The notes: a model not told the origin generated them from the sequence alone. Positions 1-12,540 are shown, numbered from the stretch's first letter. The stretch is DNA of 64,000 nucleotides from Typhlomys cinereus (GCA_023101885.1 JALPQD010000016.1:12711634-12775633); one strand, 5' to 3'. A program made the numbers and translations.

Positions 1-1217
1 CCAGCAATGTAGGGGAGTTCCTCTCTCTCCACATCCTCCCCAGCATTTGTTGTGGTTTGTATTGTGGATTTTTGACATCCTGACCGGGGTGAGATGATAT
101 CTTAGGGATGTTTTGATTTGCATTTCCCTGATGGCTAAAGATGTGCAGCATTTTTTAAGATATTTGTTAGACATTTCAATTTCATCCCTGGTAAAGTTTC
201 TTTTAAGTTCCAAGGCCCATTTTTTAATTGGGCCATTGGTTTCCTTGGTGTTTAGTTTTCTCAGTTCTTTGTGCACTCTGGACAGTGGAGCTCTATCAAA
301 TGTGTGGTTAGTGAAGATTTTCTCCCATTCTGTGGATTGCCTTTGAGCTCGTGTTACAATCTCTTTATCTGAACAGAAGCTCTTTAATTTCACAAGATCG
401 CAACTGTTGAGAGTTGGTAGCAGTGACTGGGCCATTGGATGTCTGTTTAGGAAATGTTGGCCTAGTCCAATCAGCCCGAGGGAGTTCCCTACCTTTTCAC
501 CTAGGTTTTTATAATCTCTGGCCTTATATCAAGGTCCTTGATCCATTTGGAATTAATTCTTGTACATGGTGACAAATACAGGTCCAGTTTTAATCTTCTG
601 CATGTGGCGATCCAGTTTTGCCAGCACCATTTGTTGAAGATGCTGTTCTTTTTCCATTGAATTTTTTGGGCCCCTTTGTCAAAGACCAAATAACTGTATT
701 TTTGTGGGCTTATATCTGGGTCTTCAACCCTTATCCTTTGATCTGCGTGTCTATTTTGAAGCCAGTACCAGGCAGTTTTTATAACTATGGATTTGTAGTA
801 TAGACTAAGGTTTGGTATGGTGATACCTCCAGCAGTGTTTTTGTTACTCAGGATTATCTTTGCTATCCTGGGTTTTTTGTGCCTCCACATGAATTTTGAG
901 ATTGGTCAGCTTCTTTAATGAAATGCTTTGGGATTTTAATTGTTATAGCATTGATTTGTATATTGCCTTTGGTAGGGTGGTCATTTTTACAATGTTGATT
1001 CTGCCAATCCAGGAACATGGGAGGTCGTTCCACCTTCTGGTGTCTTCTGCAATTTCTTTCTTTAGGATTTTAAAGTTTTCATTGTAAAGGTCTTTTACCT
1101 CCTTGGTTAGGTTTATACCAAGGTATTTCATTTTTTTAAGGGCTATAGTAAATGGGATTGTTTCTCTCAAGGCTTTTTCACTTCTTTCATTCTGGGCATC
1201 TGGGAAGGTCACTGATT
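1..1217 (-). mobile_element. LINE-1 fragment, ORF2 C-terminal half (5'-truncated, runs off window start)
   Basis: Read on the minus strand this is rodent L1 ORF2 from just after the reverse-transcriptase active-site region to the cysteine-rich C-terminal part, which is cut by the window edge. It aligns by eye along its whole length with the longer L1 copies at 14245-16788 and 24606-31448. Several stops and frameshifts break it, so it is dead. The distal end near 1217 does not pass straight into unique DNA but into a short piece in the opposite L1 orientation (1215-1240). Confidence 0.93.
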
Positions 1218-1240
1218 CCAAAATACCACACCTGAGGAAA
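1215..1240 (+). mobile_element. Short L1 ORF1-region segment, inverted relative to the adjacent L1
   Basis: About 26 bases match, with one mismatch, the sense-strand ORF1 stretch of the full-length L1 near 25870-25896. They sit directly on the 5' end of the antisense L1 fragment. This resembles a 5' inversion, but the two parts come from L1 positions more than 2.5 kb apart. Confidence 0.55.
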
Positions 1241-1260
1241 CATTTTTTTTCTAAGATCAA

Positions 1261-2805
1261 GTGTGGTATCTGTTCTTGTTATTTAAGCTGAAATTTTACT
1301 ATGACAAGAACACTGAAGAAGAATTGACTTTTAAATTGAATTCAGTGCTTTACCAAAAGTGCAATACATTCTACGTCTGTAGTGCAATTGTGTAAGGATG
1401 CTTAAAGTAAGGGCTATAGAGATGGGAAATTAGTGACTTCAAAGGAGAAATAAGTAAAATATGTTGTTACTAAAGAAGGAAAAAAATGGTGGTATATCTA
1501 TGAGTTTGTCAGAAAACACTAGATTTGAAATGCTAAAGAAAATATTTGACCTTCTCAGATACATTTTTTGTATGTTTCCATTGTTCACTTTGTATCAGAG
1601 ACACACATAAAATTGTCACTCATTTAACTTCACAAAATGGAATAGTTTCTTCCTTTCCTGTGATTAAGGACTAAGGGGTGAAAAACATTATAAATTCACT
1701 AAATTCATATGTACAGCATTAAAAAAGGAAGAGAAGGATGAGTGACTTGAACTTAGTTATACTGAACCAAAGATTAAAATAAAACTAAATAGCAAATGTA
1801 AATTAGTGATTTATCTTTAGGACATGGAAATAATAATTCTGTACTAATGCATTTTTGTCATTTTAATATCATCAGACATTGATAATTTATAGTTTCTCTT
1901 TCAATAAGCAAAACTGAATGTTTTAGGCAAGATGTACAGATTTGCTTCAAATTGTGTTCCTTCCACACACAAATCCAATGCACTTTTGTTAATTACTCTA
2001 CAGGCTAAGTAACGAATTCCTTAAAATCCATCACTAAGTTTATGTCATCTGAACCTGGGGAATTAGTATGTACCAATGGTACTGTACCAGGGATACAAAA
2101 AAATATAAGCGTCACGCTCTGGAATTTGGAAAATGCTGTTGAACCCAAGTAAAATCCTGGTTTTTGTCCAGGAGAGAGGCTGATATGCAAATCAATGTTG
2201 GAATATGTTGATGAGAGCAATTAAGGAATATATCAATGTGGAATAATATGAAGATTTATAATGGATACACAATGATTTATATTATCCAGATAAGTGTGGT
2301 GTTATTTGCACCTGAAAATAGAGAAAAATAAGAAGCTTAAGGGGGGAAGAATGCCCTGTTAGATGCATCTATACTCATCAACATCAACTCATACACCTGA
2401 TACATACATGTCCTTAATCTGGCCATACACTATATGTATGGAAAATGTCTGGAAAAATTAGTCCAGTAAAAGGGAGAGTTGTCACAGTCTTTCATGAAAA
2501 TATTCTCTTTACATGAGTGTTATTAGTGCACATGATCTGGCAATATGTCACACTTCAGGAATGACTGGAAATTAATCTTTTTGGAAAACCTTGGAGGTAG
2601 AATCAGTTTGGGGATGCTGGTATCTGCCCCTTACAACCATGCAACCCTTTCAAATCAGGTTGTCATAACAACCAGATAGCACTTCTGGTCTTAGACACAA
2701 AAGACTCCTTTCTGGTGATGATTAGTATTACTCAGTTTGTACTCCAGGCAGAAATCTGATTTGTTTTCCTTGGGGAAAATCTCCACATGCTATGCTATGC
2801 TATGT
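1261..2805. other. Unique AT-rich DNA, no gene seen
   Basis: No recognised repeat, no convincing coding frame and no structured RNA were seen. The open frame at 2005-2220 has no recognisable protein features. Confidence 0.6.
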
Positions 2806-2832
2806 CAGAGAGGAGAGAGAGATTGAGAGAGG

Positions 2833-2871
<39 letters not shown>
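2806..2871. repeat. (GA)n purine tract
   Basis: Nearly pure GA dinucleotide run with a few interruptions. Confidence 0.95.
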
Positions 2872-3837
2872 CATGAAAACAACATGCAATAAAGCATGCA
2901 TGCAAAACTATCCCTTGTGATTCCTGTATTATTTGAAAATGAAAAGTTGTCAGATTATTCAGCCCAAAGTGTGATGTTAACTCTGTCACATCTGTGAACA
3001 ACACACAGCAGCTATTGTGAATGCAGCAGTAACGATTATCTAAGACAGAGTGCTTGATGAAACATGTCACCTGAAAACTTTGAAGATAGATGATTTTTTG
3101 ACACTAGGCTGCAGACCTAGGAATTGAAGATGAAAATACACAAAAAATTAGATGTTTTTCCTCCTATGACACCAAGAGTGAGATGCATGTCTAGATTCTT
3201 TGTGCAGTTGAAGAATGGGAAGGAAGAAATTTCTCTCTAAGAATACAAGCAGTCAGAATGCCTGTGAATAAGGAATCCAACTCTAAATGCATTGCTTTTG
3301 AAAAGAAGAAACTTAGCAATTTTCTTCTCAAATGTAACTAATCCACAATTTTAAACCTTGAATGGGCTGTGACCTTCAGGCCAACTAATAAAAATAAAAC
3401 TTTTGGGAATCTCTCACATGGCAGAAAAAAAGAATCTCATACACACAGGGGGAAAAAGATTTCTTGCATGGTTCAGGCCAACTATTTCTTTGTGGCATGT
3501 TTATTGGTAATTTGCCCCTGCCCAGCAAATTGAGTCCTTGAACTGGTGGTATAAATGATATTATTAAAGGAACCAAGCCAAATCTGGTCAAGGAAAATCA
3601 CTTATTGTCTCTGACCCAGCTGGCCAAGTAAATTTAGGTTCAGAAGCCTGGCCTTCTTGAGAATCAAGCACTGCCATCACGTCTGCATTTACAATATGGA
3701 AGTGATTTCCAGGAATGAACTTTGGAAGGGCTGCAGACTTTCCCTGGCAACACTAGGCTCCCATACAGGAAACCGGGAAAGGTAAGCCAAAACATGTGTT
3801 TATGAGACTGATGTAAAAACTTTCTGCTGGAACCTGT
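2872..3837. other. Unique DNA, possible weak exon-like segment only
   Basis: No repeat recognised. A short open frame from an ATG at 3696 runs to a good splice-donor-like sequence (AAAG/GTAAGC) at 3781/3782. The evidence is too weak to call it a gene; see findings. Confidence 0.45.
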
Positions 3838-3865
3838 TGTTTTTGTTTTGTTTTTGTTTTTGTTT
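3838..3865. repeat. (GTTTT)n short array
   Basis: Repeated GTTTT/GTTTTT units. Confidence 0.85.
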
Positions 3866-3942
3866 TCCTGGCCAATCGATTTTGTTCTTTTGTAATTTCA
3901 ATAATTTGTTTTTCAAAAGCTTCCTATACTTTTAAAAACAAA

Positions 3943-3957
3943 ATCTATCTATCTATC

Positions 3958-4015
<58 letters not shown>

Positions 4016-4049
4016 TATCTATCTATCTTTCTGTCTGTCTGTCCATCTA
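3943..4049. repeat. (ATCT)n tetranucleotide microsatellite
   Basis: Long ATCT run grading into CTGT variants. Confidence 0.95.
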
Positions 4050-4332
4050 TTATTTATTTAGTGTGTGTGTGTGTGTGTGTGTGTGTTTGTGTGTGTGTGT
4101 TATGTCTATCAGAGGACACTGGATGTCCCTGTAGAAGACCAAAGGTGATTTAGGGAATAATCCTGGATTGCTTCTTCTTCTAAGTCCTTTTTGCTTCACC
4201 CACCAGGGCCAGATGTGCAGGCCGCTGCCATTTTCACCTGGCATTTTTATGTGGGACCTGGGATCAGAACTCAGGAACTTCTGCTTAGGAGGCAGAGTTT
4301 TAATCCCTGATCCATCTTACCACCTGTAATTT
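4050..4332 (-). mobile_element. B2-like tRNA-derived SINE, old copy
   Basis: On the minus strand, a diverged tRNA-like head (about 4270-4332) is followed by a body resembling the young SINE copies elsewhere in this window, then a (CA)n stretch (GT on plus, 4061-4100) and an A/T-rich tail. No clean target duplication was found. Confidence 0.75.
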
Positions 4333-4790
4333 CCTTAATTTGCATAAAGCATTCTCTATGTTCTCTTCCCTCTTCCCAGCCTTTTCAACCCACCTTCTCC
4401 TCAACAGTCACTCTCCCACATTCATGATTTTCTGTTTTGTGACACATTGAGTTTAACCAAAGCTGTCTATTTTTAACACATCAGACAATTCCAAAATAAT
4501 GAATTAGCACAATAAACATTGTATATTTGTTTGAAATTCTATACATTGTGTTGTGTGTCCTGTTGTGTTTGGGCAAATTTACTGAAAGAAAGATGGTCCC
4601 AAATGAATGGTCATGTATAATGCCAGCTGGAACTATTGGAGAGGCTAAGATAAATGAAACCTTTCTTCACCCCATTTTAATCTTTTAGAAGTGTCACTGA
4701 CATCTTCAAATGATGGTTGAATGATTCCCAGGATATAGAGATGCAAAGTGATGTCCTGACTTGAATTTATTATGATGCAATGATGAAGGC
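4333..4790. other. Unannotated AT-rich DNA
   Basis: Nothing recognised with confidence. It may contain further diverged L1 3' UTR sequence before the clearer piece at 4790-4935. Confidence 0.4.
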
Positions 4791-4935
4791 ATATACCATT
4801 GTCAAGGAAGAGGTGAACAGCAGAGAGTAAAAGAGGAGATGACTGGAGAGGGGAGAAGGGAGGGAGAGGAAAGAGGTACCCACTGAGCTTGTATATTAGG
4901 AAAAAAATAAGATGTGGGAGAAAAAAAGGTGAAAA
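4790..4935 (+). mobile_element. Old LINE-1 3' UTR end
   Basis: The purine-rich GGGAGGGAG-type tract is followed by the conserved end block (GTACC..., TTGTATATTAGGAAAAA) and an A-rich tail. This matches the ends of the L1 copies at 31448 and 46736. Confidence 0.7.
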
Positions 4936-5124
4936 CAATCAATGAAAGAAAGAACAAAAACTTCTATGGCATTTTTTTCTCTTTCAGTGTACTATAGTGC
5001 TGTTATTATCTTTAAGTTTTACATTTTGTTGCACTTTAGCATACACTAATGTGGGTGTCTGTACAGTGTTAAAAAGCATGCATGTTTCCAATTTTGTTTT
5101 AAGATAAATTAGTTTAGCAAGGTT

Positions 5125-5130
<6 letters not shown>

Positions 5131-5164
<34 letters not shown>
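5131..5164. repeat. (CA)n microsatellite
   Basis: Seventeen CA units. Confidence 0.97.
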
Positions 5165-5169
<5 letters not shown>

Positions 5170-5246
5170 GTACACATGTACATATGAAGAGAGAGAGTGG
5201 AGGGCATATAACCTATGCTAATTTTTATGTCAACATAAAAATTTTA

Positions 5247-5307
5247 ATCCTCCCTCCTTTGTTTCTCCAATACTGTGATTACAGATGTGGGTTATCAACC
5301 AGCTCAT
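5247..5307 (-). mobile_element. B1 (7SL-derived) SINE fragment
   Basis: Contains a decayed form of the B1 reverse-complement motif (CTG.GATTACAG.TGTG). Short and old. Confidence 0.5.
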
Positions 5308-6330
5308 AAAGAATGTAGTCGTATTTTTATCTCCTATTGCTATTCAGTTAGGATGCAAGATACAAGCTATAAATTTTTAAAAATATGCTCTCACTTAGTG
5401 ATCTTTTATTCCTTATGTCATCCTAATTTTATTACCTTAAAATGATAATCATTTTATATATTTTCTAGAAATCAAGATTTATAAATGAGTTAACTGTTGT
5501 GTGCTGGCTCAGAATCTTTAGTGCACTTGTGTTTAGTACATACTAAGGTTGGGTTCCCACCAAAGCTATTATCTCACATGATTTCAAACTGGGCTAAAAG
5601 ATTCCATCAACTTAGAACCTGAACAATTAAGGCTTTCCTAGGATCTCTCTCTATGTGATTTCTGCATTCCATTTCTCTAACATGGCAACTTTCTGTGTCT
5701 GGATTTCTTAGAACTATAAGGCACCAATTATGTAACCCAATGTACAGACAGATAGAACTTTATCATCTTTTCCAATTTGTCCTTAGAAATCTCAACTCAG
5801 TCCTTCCTATTATAGACTACTAATCAAGGGCTCACAAAGTTCCAATCTAAAGGAAACATGAAAACTCTAATTCCTGATGGGAAGTAACAATTACAGACAA
5901 GCATGGAGAATTAGATAGATATTTGATAGTATTAGAAAAGTACAACACGCCACATAAAAAGAAATTTTAAAATAGTATAATAATCTTAAATATTACCCAA
6001 CTTACTTTTAATGGACATAGGTTTTGATGACGAGCAGTTCAAAAATCACTATTGCCAAGTGTATACTTAACTTTGTTGCTGTTTTTGATGTCTACTATGA
6101 GATGTTAGTGCGAAACTAACTGGAGAAAAACAGAGTGAAGCAGTGACAGAGAAAATGGAGTTTTAATCTTACAACCTTTCTGAGAAAACCTTTGAAAGTC
6201 ATGCCAGAAGTATACATTTAGAATACAAAGGAATAAATCACACATTCATCATGATTAGTTGCATGTAGATACAGATTTGTTAACTTTTCCTGGCTTGCCA
6301 CCTGGATTGTGTCTAAATGCCTTAATACTT
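5308..6330. other. Unique AT-rich DNA, no gene seen
   Basis: No recognised repeat or coding frame. Confidence 0.55.
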
Positions 6331-6334
6331 GAAT

Positions 6335-6865
6335 ACTTACCCTGCCTCTATCCTTCCCCCCACTTTCTCATCCTTCCTCCCCTCCCTTCATCAATCCATC
6401 CCACTCCCTCCCATCCTCTGCCTGTCTGTTTCTATGGGCCTCAGGATTCACTCCCGCTTGTTTTGTCTCCTTTTCTGGGGGTCCAGTGGTCTCTGGTACC
6501 AAATGTCCCTCCTCAGGCCACACCACTGATAAGAGCATTCCCCTTCACTAATCCAGCTCTACTCCCAAGGTTTCCATTGCATGTAATTATGTCTCCTGAG
6601 ATTCTTACTAATCTATGGGGTTTGCTGGTATGTCAGTCTTTATGCAAATCTCATTTCAAAAAATTGCTGGATGCAGCAGCCCTGCCTTGAACAGAATGTC
6701 TTATCTAATGGTGGACTTTCCCATCTTTAGGTTCTTATAATCTTACTGCCCCTCTTTAACAAGGTTCACTGATCAGCAGGAGAGGGAAAGATTAAGTTGG
6801 CCTGATTCTGGGTGAGGATCTACCTGCCTTAGTGCTTTCTACAAGTGCCTCATGACTGTTGTTCA
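6335..6865 (-). mobile_element. Old LINE-1 3' UTR fragment
   Basis: A pyrimidine-rich CTCCC/CCTTC tract at the left is the reverse complement of the L1 polypurine tract. To the right, blocks such as TTCTTATAATCTTACTGCCCC and the GGCCTGATTCTGGGTG block match the antisense L1 at 14245-16788. Strongly diverged. Open frames here (6259-6690) are an effect of the CT-rich tract. Confidence 0.72.
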
Positions 6866-6869
6866 AAGT

Positions 6870-8650
6870 AGTACCAGAGGACAAAAAGAGGGGGAAATGG
6901 ACCAAGTTTACGCTTCAAATGCTCTTCAATGAAGATGGCCAGTACCAATCAACAGCATGCAAAAGAGGTAAAACCAAGATAATTTTCCCATGAGAAATTT
7001 AAAATGCATGCTCATCTGGGCCAGAGACAGTCAAATGTTGAGTCGAAGCTGTGTGATAACAATGGTCTGGCATTAGAAGAGTGAAAATGGAGGCTTGTGT
7101 ACTCTAGTTTGGTGACATTGTAAATAACCAACTAATCTCTTTATAGTAAAATAAGCCCTCTAGGGATATAATGAAGTGTGATTGATACAGCACACTTAGC
7201 AAGTGTGCTAAAGCATTTCTGACTTGAAAGATTTTATAGAGACTTGATGAATAAATACAAGTTCAACAGCAAGAATAATTTAAAAAATTTCAAAAATAGT
7301 GTATGAAAAGACATGTTGGAGACAAAGCAGGTAGATTTTTTTTGTAAGAGAAAATACAAATTGATTGGACTGAGTAATCCAGTTAGTGACACAGCAGTTT
7401 ACTGTTGACACTTCATTAAAAACCCTCCAAACCATGTAACTTGCTTTTTTTCTACTTTTATGCTTACAACTCATACATTTCAATATTATTTTCTATTGTT
7501 CTTTTATTTGTTGACCAGATTAAAAATTTCATCAGATATTTATAGTGAACAGATCATTTGTAAAGTCGATTCTTTTAGTTAGCATAACACAAAGTTAGTT
7601 TTGATTTGTTCTGTTAATGCCAAGGTTTCACCTATATCCCTATGTAAAGAGCAAATTTAAAGAAATCTGAATTTATTAACCTGAAAAGGGACTGAAAGGT
7701 TCTTGGATAGTAATAACTATGGCACATATGCACAAAGGTACAAACTGGATGATACCAGATTCAGGTTCCTCCAGCAGTTAATTTATTAGGAAACCATTAA
7801 GGACTTTTTCATTGAATTGCTGAAGTGTCTCAAATAAATAAGTCAGAAGAAGGACACTCAATAAGGATTTAGCAATAAATTTTCACATTGAAGGAAATCA
7901 TTCAGCAATTTATAGAGAGACAGCCTTGTTAGATCAAATATGTGATTTTTTCATAACCATTCTGTCTTCATTTTTTTTTGCAGAAGGGGGGGTTAATTGG
8001 GCAGTTTAACTTCATCAAATGCTCTGAACAGAGCAAGTACAGACTATTTTAAGATAAAAGTACAGAAAGACTCTTCAAATCACTGGGGACATGGTAACCA
8101 TGGTGAAAGTCTAGATAAATTCACTATTTTTCGGAGAGCAAGTTCTTCGAGTGATTTCATTTTTGTTTTTTCAACTTTTATGGATTTTTTGATTAAGAAA
8201 AAAGTTTTAAAAGAAGTGAAGGGCTGAGAGACATGGTAGACATGGTTTATAGTAATCTTTATAGACAAAAACAAAAGAAGTGAGTTGAGATATTGGTACA
8301 TTTTAAATAGCATTTACTAATCTATATCTATATCCGTATTCCTTGAGGGAATTAGAAAACAATTAGAGAGATGCTGTTCTATGCAGTGGAAAGGGAGAAA
8401 AAAGAGCAGAGCCAACCTCTGCATGCTATTATCTAAAGGAAGTGCAAGCAGCTTAGGTTGCAGTCAACCTTTACCCTCCACAAAATCACACATTAAGCTT
8501 CAAAGTATAGGACATTATACTTGGGAGAGATATTTACCGATAAAAATGTGATATAGACCCTATGTTTGTATGACTGACCACCTATTAAATAATATCTGAA
8601 GTTTTCATTCTGATGTTGTGTCTGAATAAAGAACTCATTTTTTTTTTTAG
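6870..8650. other. Unique AT-rich DNA, no gene seen
   Basis: No repeat or coding signal recognised. Short open frames at 7280-7483 and 7997-8313 overlap on both strands and show no protein features. Confidence 0.5.
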
Positions 8651-8654
8651 CCCA

Positions 8655-8985
8655 GAAGTTTAACTACTTGTCCTGAAAGTGTGAGGAGCAGAGTTTAGAT
8701 CCCTAGTATCCACTTAAATCTGTTCAGGTGCTGCAAATACTGTAATTCCAGCACTGGTAAAGCAGAGACAGAGGATCCTTAGGTAAAAGTGGGTACCAGA
8801 CTAGCCAGTCAGTGAGCTCTGAGCTCAGCTGAGAGACTCTTCCTTGGCAAAGTAGAGCACCATCAAGGATGACCTCCTGTGTTCAGAGGCTTCTGATCTC
8901 CATACATGTGCATGTGTATACACTTGCCTGCACACATGCAAATACATGCATATGTACATACACCACACGCATACAAACATATTCA
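8655..8985 (+). mobile_element. Composite tRNA/B3-type rodent SINE, old copy
   Basis: A decayed tRNA-like head is followed by a body with the blocks TAATTCCAGCACT, GCAGAGACAGAGGATCC and GTGAGCTC, then GGATGACCTCCTGTG and a CA/TG-rich tail. This order is typical of rodent B3/B4/RSINE-type composite SINEs. The exact subfamily is not resolved. Confidence 0.65.
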
Positions 8986-10230
8986 GCAAATAAGATGAAT
9001 CAAGTGAAAATGGATAAATAAAATACAAAGTGGATGTACCTAAACTCCATGAAGAGGGAAGGCTCCCCAGCTATGAAAATGTGATTGAATTACAGGATTC
9101 AGTTCCAAAGATGTTAAGAATTTAGGCTTTGCATGCAAGTATGTCAGTATCAATTCTTCATCTGCAGAGGCAGATAGAATGGTTAACAATTTGATAAAAT
9201 AAGCCAGGTGAATGACTGAAATGTGAATTCTGGCAAATGCATTTAGAATGGAAAAAATTATAACAACATCCTGACTGATGGAGATTGGGGTCTGTGAGAA
9301 AGGTAAGCAGTCAAAACAAAGTATGTAAATAAGGCATGCAGTGAACAGCAAAGTGTGCAGAGCACACTCAAAGGGAGGAATCTGGAGAGTAGAGAAATAA
9401 CAGGAGACTTGGCTGGCTGCCAGCAGGGGATGTGGCACCACCAGATTGGAAGGTGCATACATCGGTGGGGTTGATCAATTACCTCATAAAAAGAAATACC
9501 AAGCCTTCTCTAGTCTTCAAGACCAACTTCATTGTCCATCCCAAACTCATAAAACATACCTGACCACTTTGATCCTTCTCATGTGTACAATGAAAATAAC
9601 ATAGAAGAAAATCCTAAATATATCTGCTTTATCAGAATTAAATCCAAACTTTTCCTCTTGATGTAAAATGAACTTTAGATGAAACTAATTTCAGCTTACT
9701 AAGAATAATAAGATGATTTTTCCTGTATATTTGAGTATTTTTGGCGATATCCATCACGTTTCTTATCATTAAAATGAGAAATTCAATAAAATAACTATCA
9801 ATATTTCAAAAAATTGGCCTGAGAGGGAATTCAAAATATATCCTCTCTCTTCATTTCAGGATTGGCTACCTTCCATGTTTGATTTAGTGTGACCCCCAAA
9901 CTCAGAATTGATCAAGTTTACTGAGATTTGGTTTCCTAGCTGTCATGCCATAGCTGATGAATTGGGATTTTTATAGAAAGGTCAAAGGTTGCTGTTTGAA
10001 AATGCTCCATTATGAGCCTCAGATTCACAGAGGTGAGTTTTACAGGCTCAGCTCTTAGGACGCCCAAAGCAACACCTGCTGACATTGTTTGAAACACACG
10101 GGGCACTTGAACTTGAATCAATTAACTGCTCCTATGTTGGTAAAACTCACCTGACTGCCATTGTGAATCAACTGTCTCTCCTTCCTGGACATGTTTTCCT
10201 ATTCTTCCCATCAGGTTTCACTTGGTAACT
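8986..10230. other. Unique DNA, no gene seen
   Basis: The longest open frame (9040-9462, minus, 140 codons) is hydrophobic but has no family likeness, splice support or coding-like composition that I can see. Confidence 0.5.
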
Positions 10231-10231
10231 T

Positions 10232-10838
10232 GAATTTCTGAACTTAACAGGCTTCTTGTCTGGCAACTCTGGAGCCTGAGTTCTAGGATAAGTACTTGGT
10301 CAAAAGGCAATTAGGCATGTATCAGACCCAATACAGCCCTTTTCAATGTCCCATGTGCCTTCTGGATATATCCTCCCTAACTCTGCAAATCTAAAGGAAA
10401 GAAACATTGTATAAATATGAAATCTTTATAGCTTGGTTGACTATTGAGAATCATAAAAAACAAGATCACAACTACTATACAGATTTAGATCACAATTACC
10501 ACATCCATAAGATCATGATTACTATATAAACTAAGATCACCATTGTTATATAAAAATAGATCACAATTACTATATCAAATGAGACCATAATTATTACATA
10601 AAAATGATCATGATTACTTTCTGAAATGAAATTTAAATTACTGTATAAACTAGATCTTAATTACTGCATAAAATAATATTTGATTTATATATGAATCAAT
10701 ATTAAGATTACTATATAAAATGAAATTATGGTTACTGTATAAAATTGAATCACAATTACTATATAAAATCATGATGAAATATAATATCACTATTCCTATA
10801 TAACATGAAATTGTCATTGTTACATACAATTATATCTT
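10232..10838. repeat. Left copy of a 607-bp direct duplication flanking an L1
   Basis: Matches 12541-13147 base for base at a constant offset of 2309, with one difference (A at 10754, G at 13063, a CpG-type transition). The match stops exactly at both edges of the intervening L1. The copy that originally occupied the locus cannot be distinguished. Confidence 0.95.
10455..10830. repeat. AT-rich degenerate minisatellite, about 20-25-bp unit
   Basis: Imperfect units of the form GATCAYRATTACTATATAAA recur many times. Examples begin near 10463, 10486, 10511, 10534, 10558 and 10583, with poorer units to 10830. The array lies inside the 607-bp duplicated block and so appears again at 12764-13139. 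Confidence 0.8.
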
Positions 10839-12540
10839 TTTTTTTTTTATTTCAGCTCATACAAACTTATTAGGTACACCAGTTCCCTCCCTCCCTCCTT
10901 CTCCCCCCGTACCCCCTGCTCCCCCTCCCCACCCCTCTCCCTTCCCATCCCCCAGTGCCTCCCACCCCAATTCCCAGAGAGTCCTTTCTTGTGCATGACT
11001 GATTTTCCTCTGGGCCCTCCTCTCCGATGACGTACAAGGACCCAGTGGCCTTTCCCTGAACCCTTTCCCGTGTTCCCCTTAGGTATAGGAACACTGCTGT
11101 GGCTGCCAATTCTTTGCCTCCAAGGATCTTGGTGCCTTTAGCAGGTGCTAGACTTTGTGAGGTCAACAGTGTGTTGGACAATGCGCAGGGCATGCAAAGT
11201 CCAATTATGATTGCTTCAGCCCTAACTAGTATAGAGTATCTTACATATCATTGCTCCTCCCATCCTTATGCTCTTACACTCTTACCGCCCCCTCTTCCGC
11301 AAATTTCCCTGAGCTTCAAGATGGGGAGAGACTAAGCTGGCCTAGTTCTAGGTGGTTGATATAGAGTCTCTGAAGTTCTGGATTGTGGTTTGTTGATTTT
11401 CTTTTGCAGTTTTGCTGCTCCTGCAATGCCCTTCACTCCATCCTGGTGGGCATTGTATGTTACCCCCTGGCCAGAGACAAAAAGCTGTTAGAGTCTTGTG
11501 ATAAAGCACATTCAAGGTAGATGTAATAAAAGTGGGAAACCACAGTGAGGGAGGGGTCTATCACCCATTTGCAAAATTGTTACTTTTTATCTGCCAGACT
11601 ATATGCCCTCCTCTTCTGGTGAGATCACTCCCCCTCAGTAGTAAATGATCAGGAACAAGAGTCTGTGAACTTAATCAGATGTCTCATTACTTATTTGGGT
11701 CCTTGGTGGAGGCCTATTTTCCCTGCTGTAACATGGTCCCTTCTCTCCTTCTTTCTGGTGTGGCCCTCCTACCCCATCCCTCCTGTTCATAATCCTTGGA
11801 ATTCCTGTCTCGAGGTGGGCTGGGTGGGTTTGGTACTAGGAGCCACCTATTAGGGAGTACATACGGCGCTTAATTTTCTGGGTCTGGGATACTTCACTTA
11901 ATACAATTGTTTCTAATGACATCCATTTCCCGGCAAATTCCAGTAATTCATCATTTTTGATGGCTGAGTAGTACTCCATTGTATAGATGTACCACAGTTT
12001 CCTTATCCACTAGTCAACTGTTGGACATTTGGGCTGATTCCATGACTTTGCTATTGTAAACAGTGCTGCTATGAACATGGTCGTGCTTGTGCTATCGAGG
12101 CGAACCTCTGCTGTATGGGGGGTTATTCCCAAAAGTGGAATAGCAGGGTCATATGGCATTTCAATCTTTAATTTCTTTAAGAATCTCCAGACGGCTCGCC
12201 AGAGTTGCTGTATGAGCCTGCATTCCCACCAGCAATGTAGGAGAGTTCCCCTCTCTCCACATCCTCTCCAGCATTTGTCGTTGTTAGTATTGTGGATTTT
12301 TGCCATCCTGACCGGGGTGAGCTGATATCTCAGGGAAGTTTTGATTTGCATTTCCCTGATGGCTAAAGAAGTGGAGCATTTTTTCAGATATTTGTTAGAC
12401 ATTTTAATTTCATCCCTGGTAAAGTTTCTTTTAAGTTCCATGGCCCATTTTTTAATTGGACCATTGGTTTCCCTGGTGTTTAGTTTTCTAAGTTCTTTGT
12501 GCACTCTGGACAATAGAGCTCTATCAGATATGTGGTTAGT
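10839..12540 (-). mobile_element. Young 5'-truncated LINE-1 with intact ends and a very long flanking duplication
   Basis: Minus strand, 1702 bp. From right to left it holds the ORF2 C-terminal part (12010-12513), the 3' UTR with its polypurine tract (CCTCCC-rich on plus, about 10885-10960), and a poly-A tail seen as poly-T at 10839-10848. The ORF2 piece keeps the cysteine-rich motif (CWRGCGERG...HCWWEC) and the PLLGI block. It then has a stop where related copies have tryptophan (...TVD-D-W becomes ...TVD-stop). L1 ORF2 encodes endonuclease and reverse transcriptase, so this short copy is inactive. It is very similar to the L1 at 13321-14123, so both probably come from one young subfamily. 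Confidence 0.95.

Noticed and set aside
9040..9462. 140-codon hydrophobic minus-strand frame
   Set aside because: No family likeness, codon bias or splice context, and an overlapping frame gives another 66 codons. Chance is likely.
9466..9482. 17-base string TGGGGTTGATCAATTAC shared with about 16817-16833
   Set aside because: No similarity extends beyond it on either side; isolated, so probably chance.
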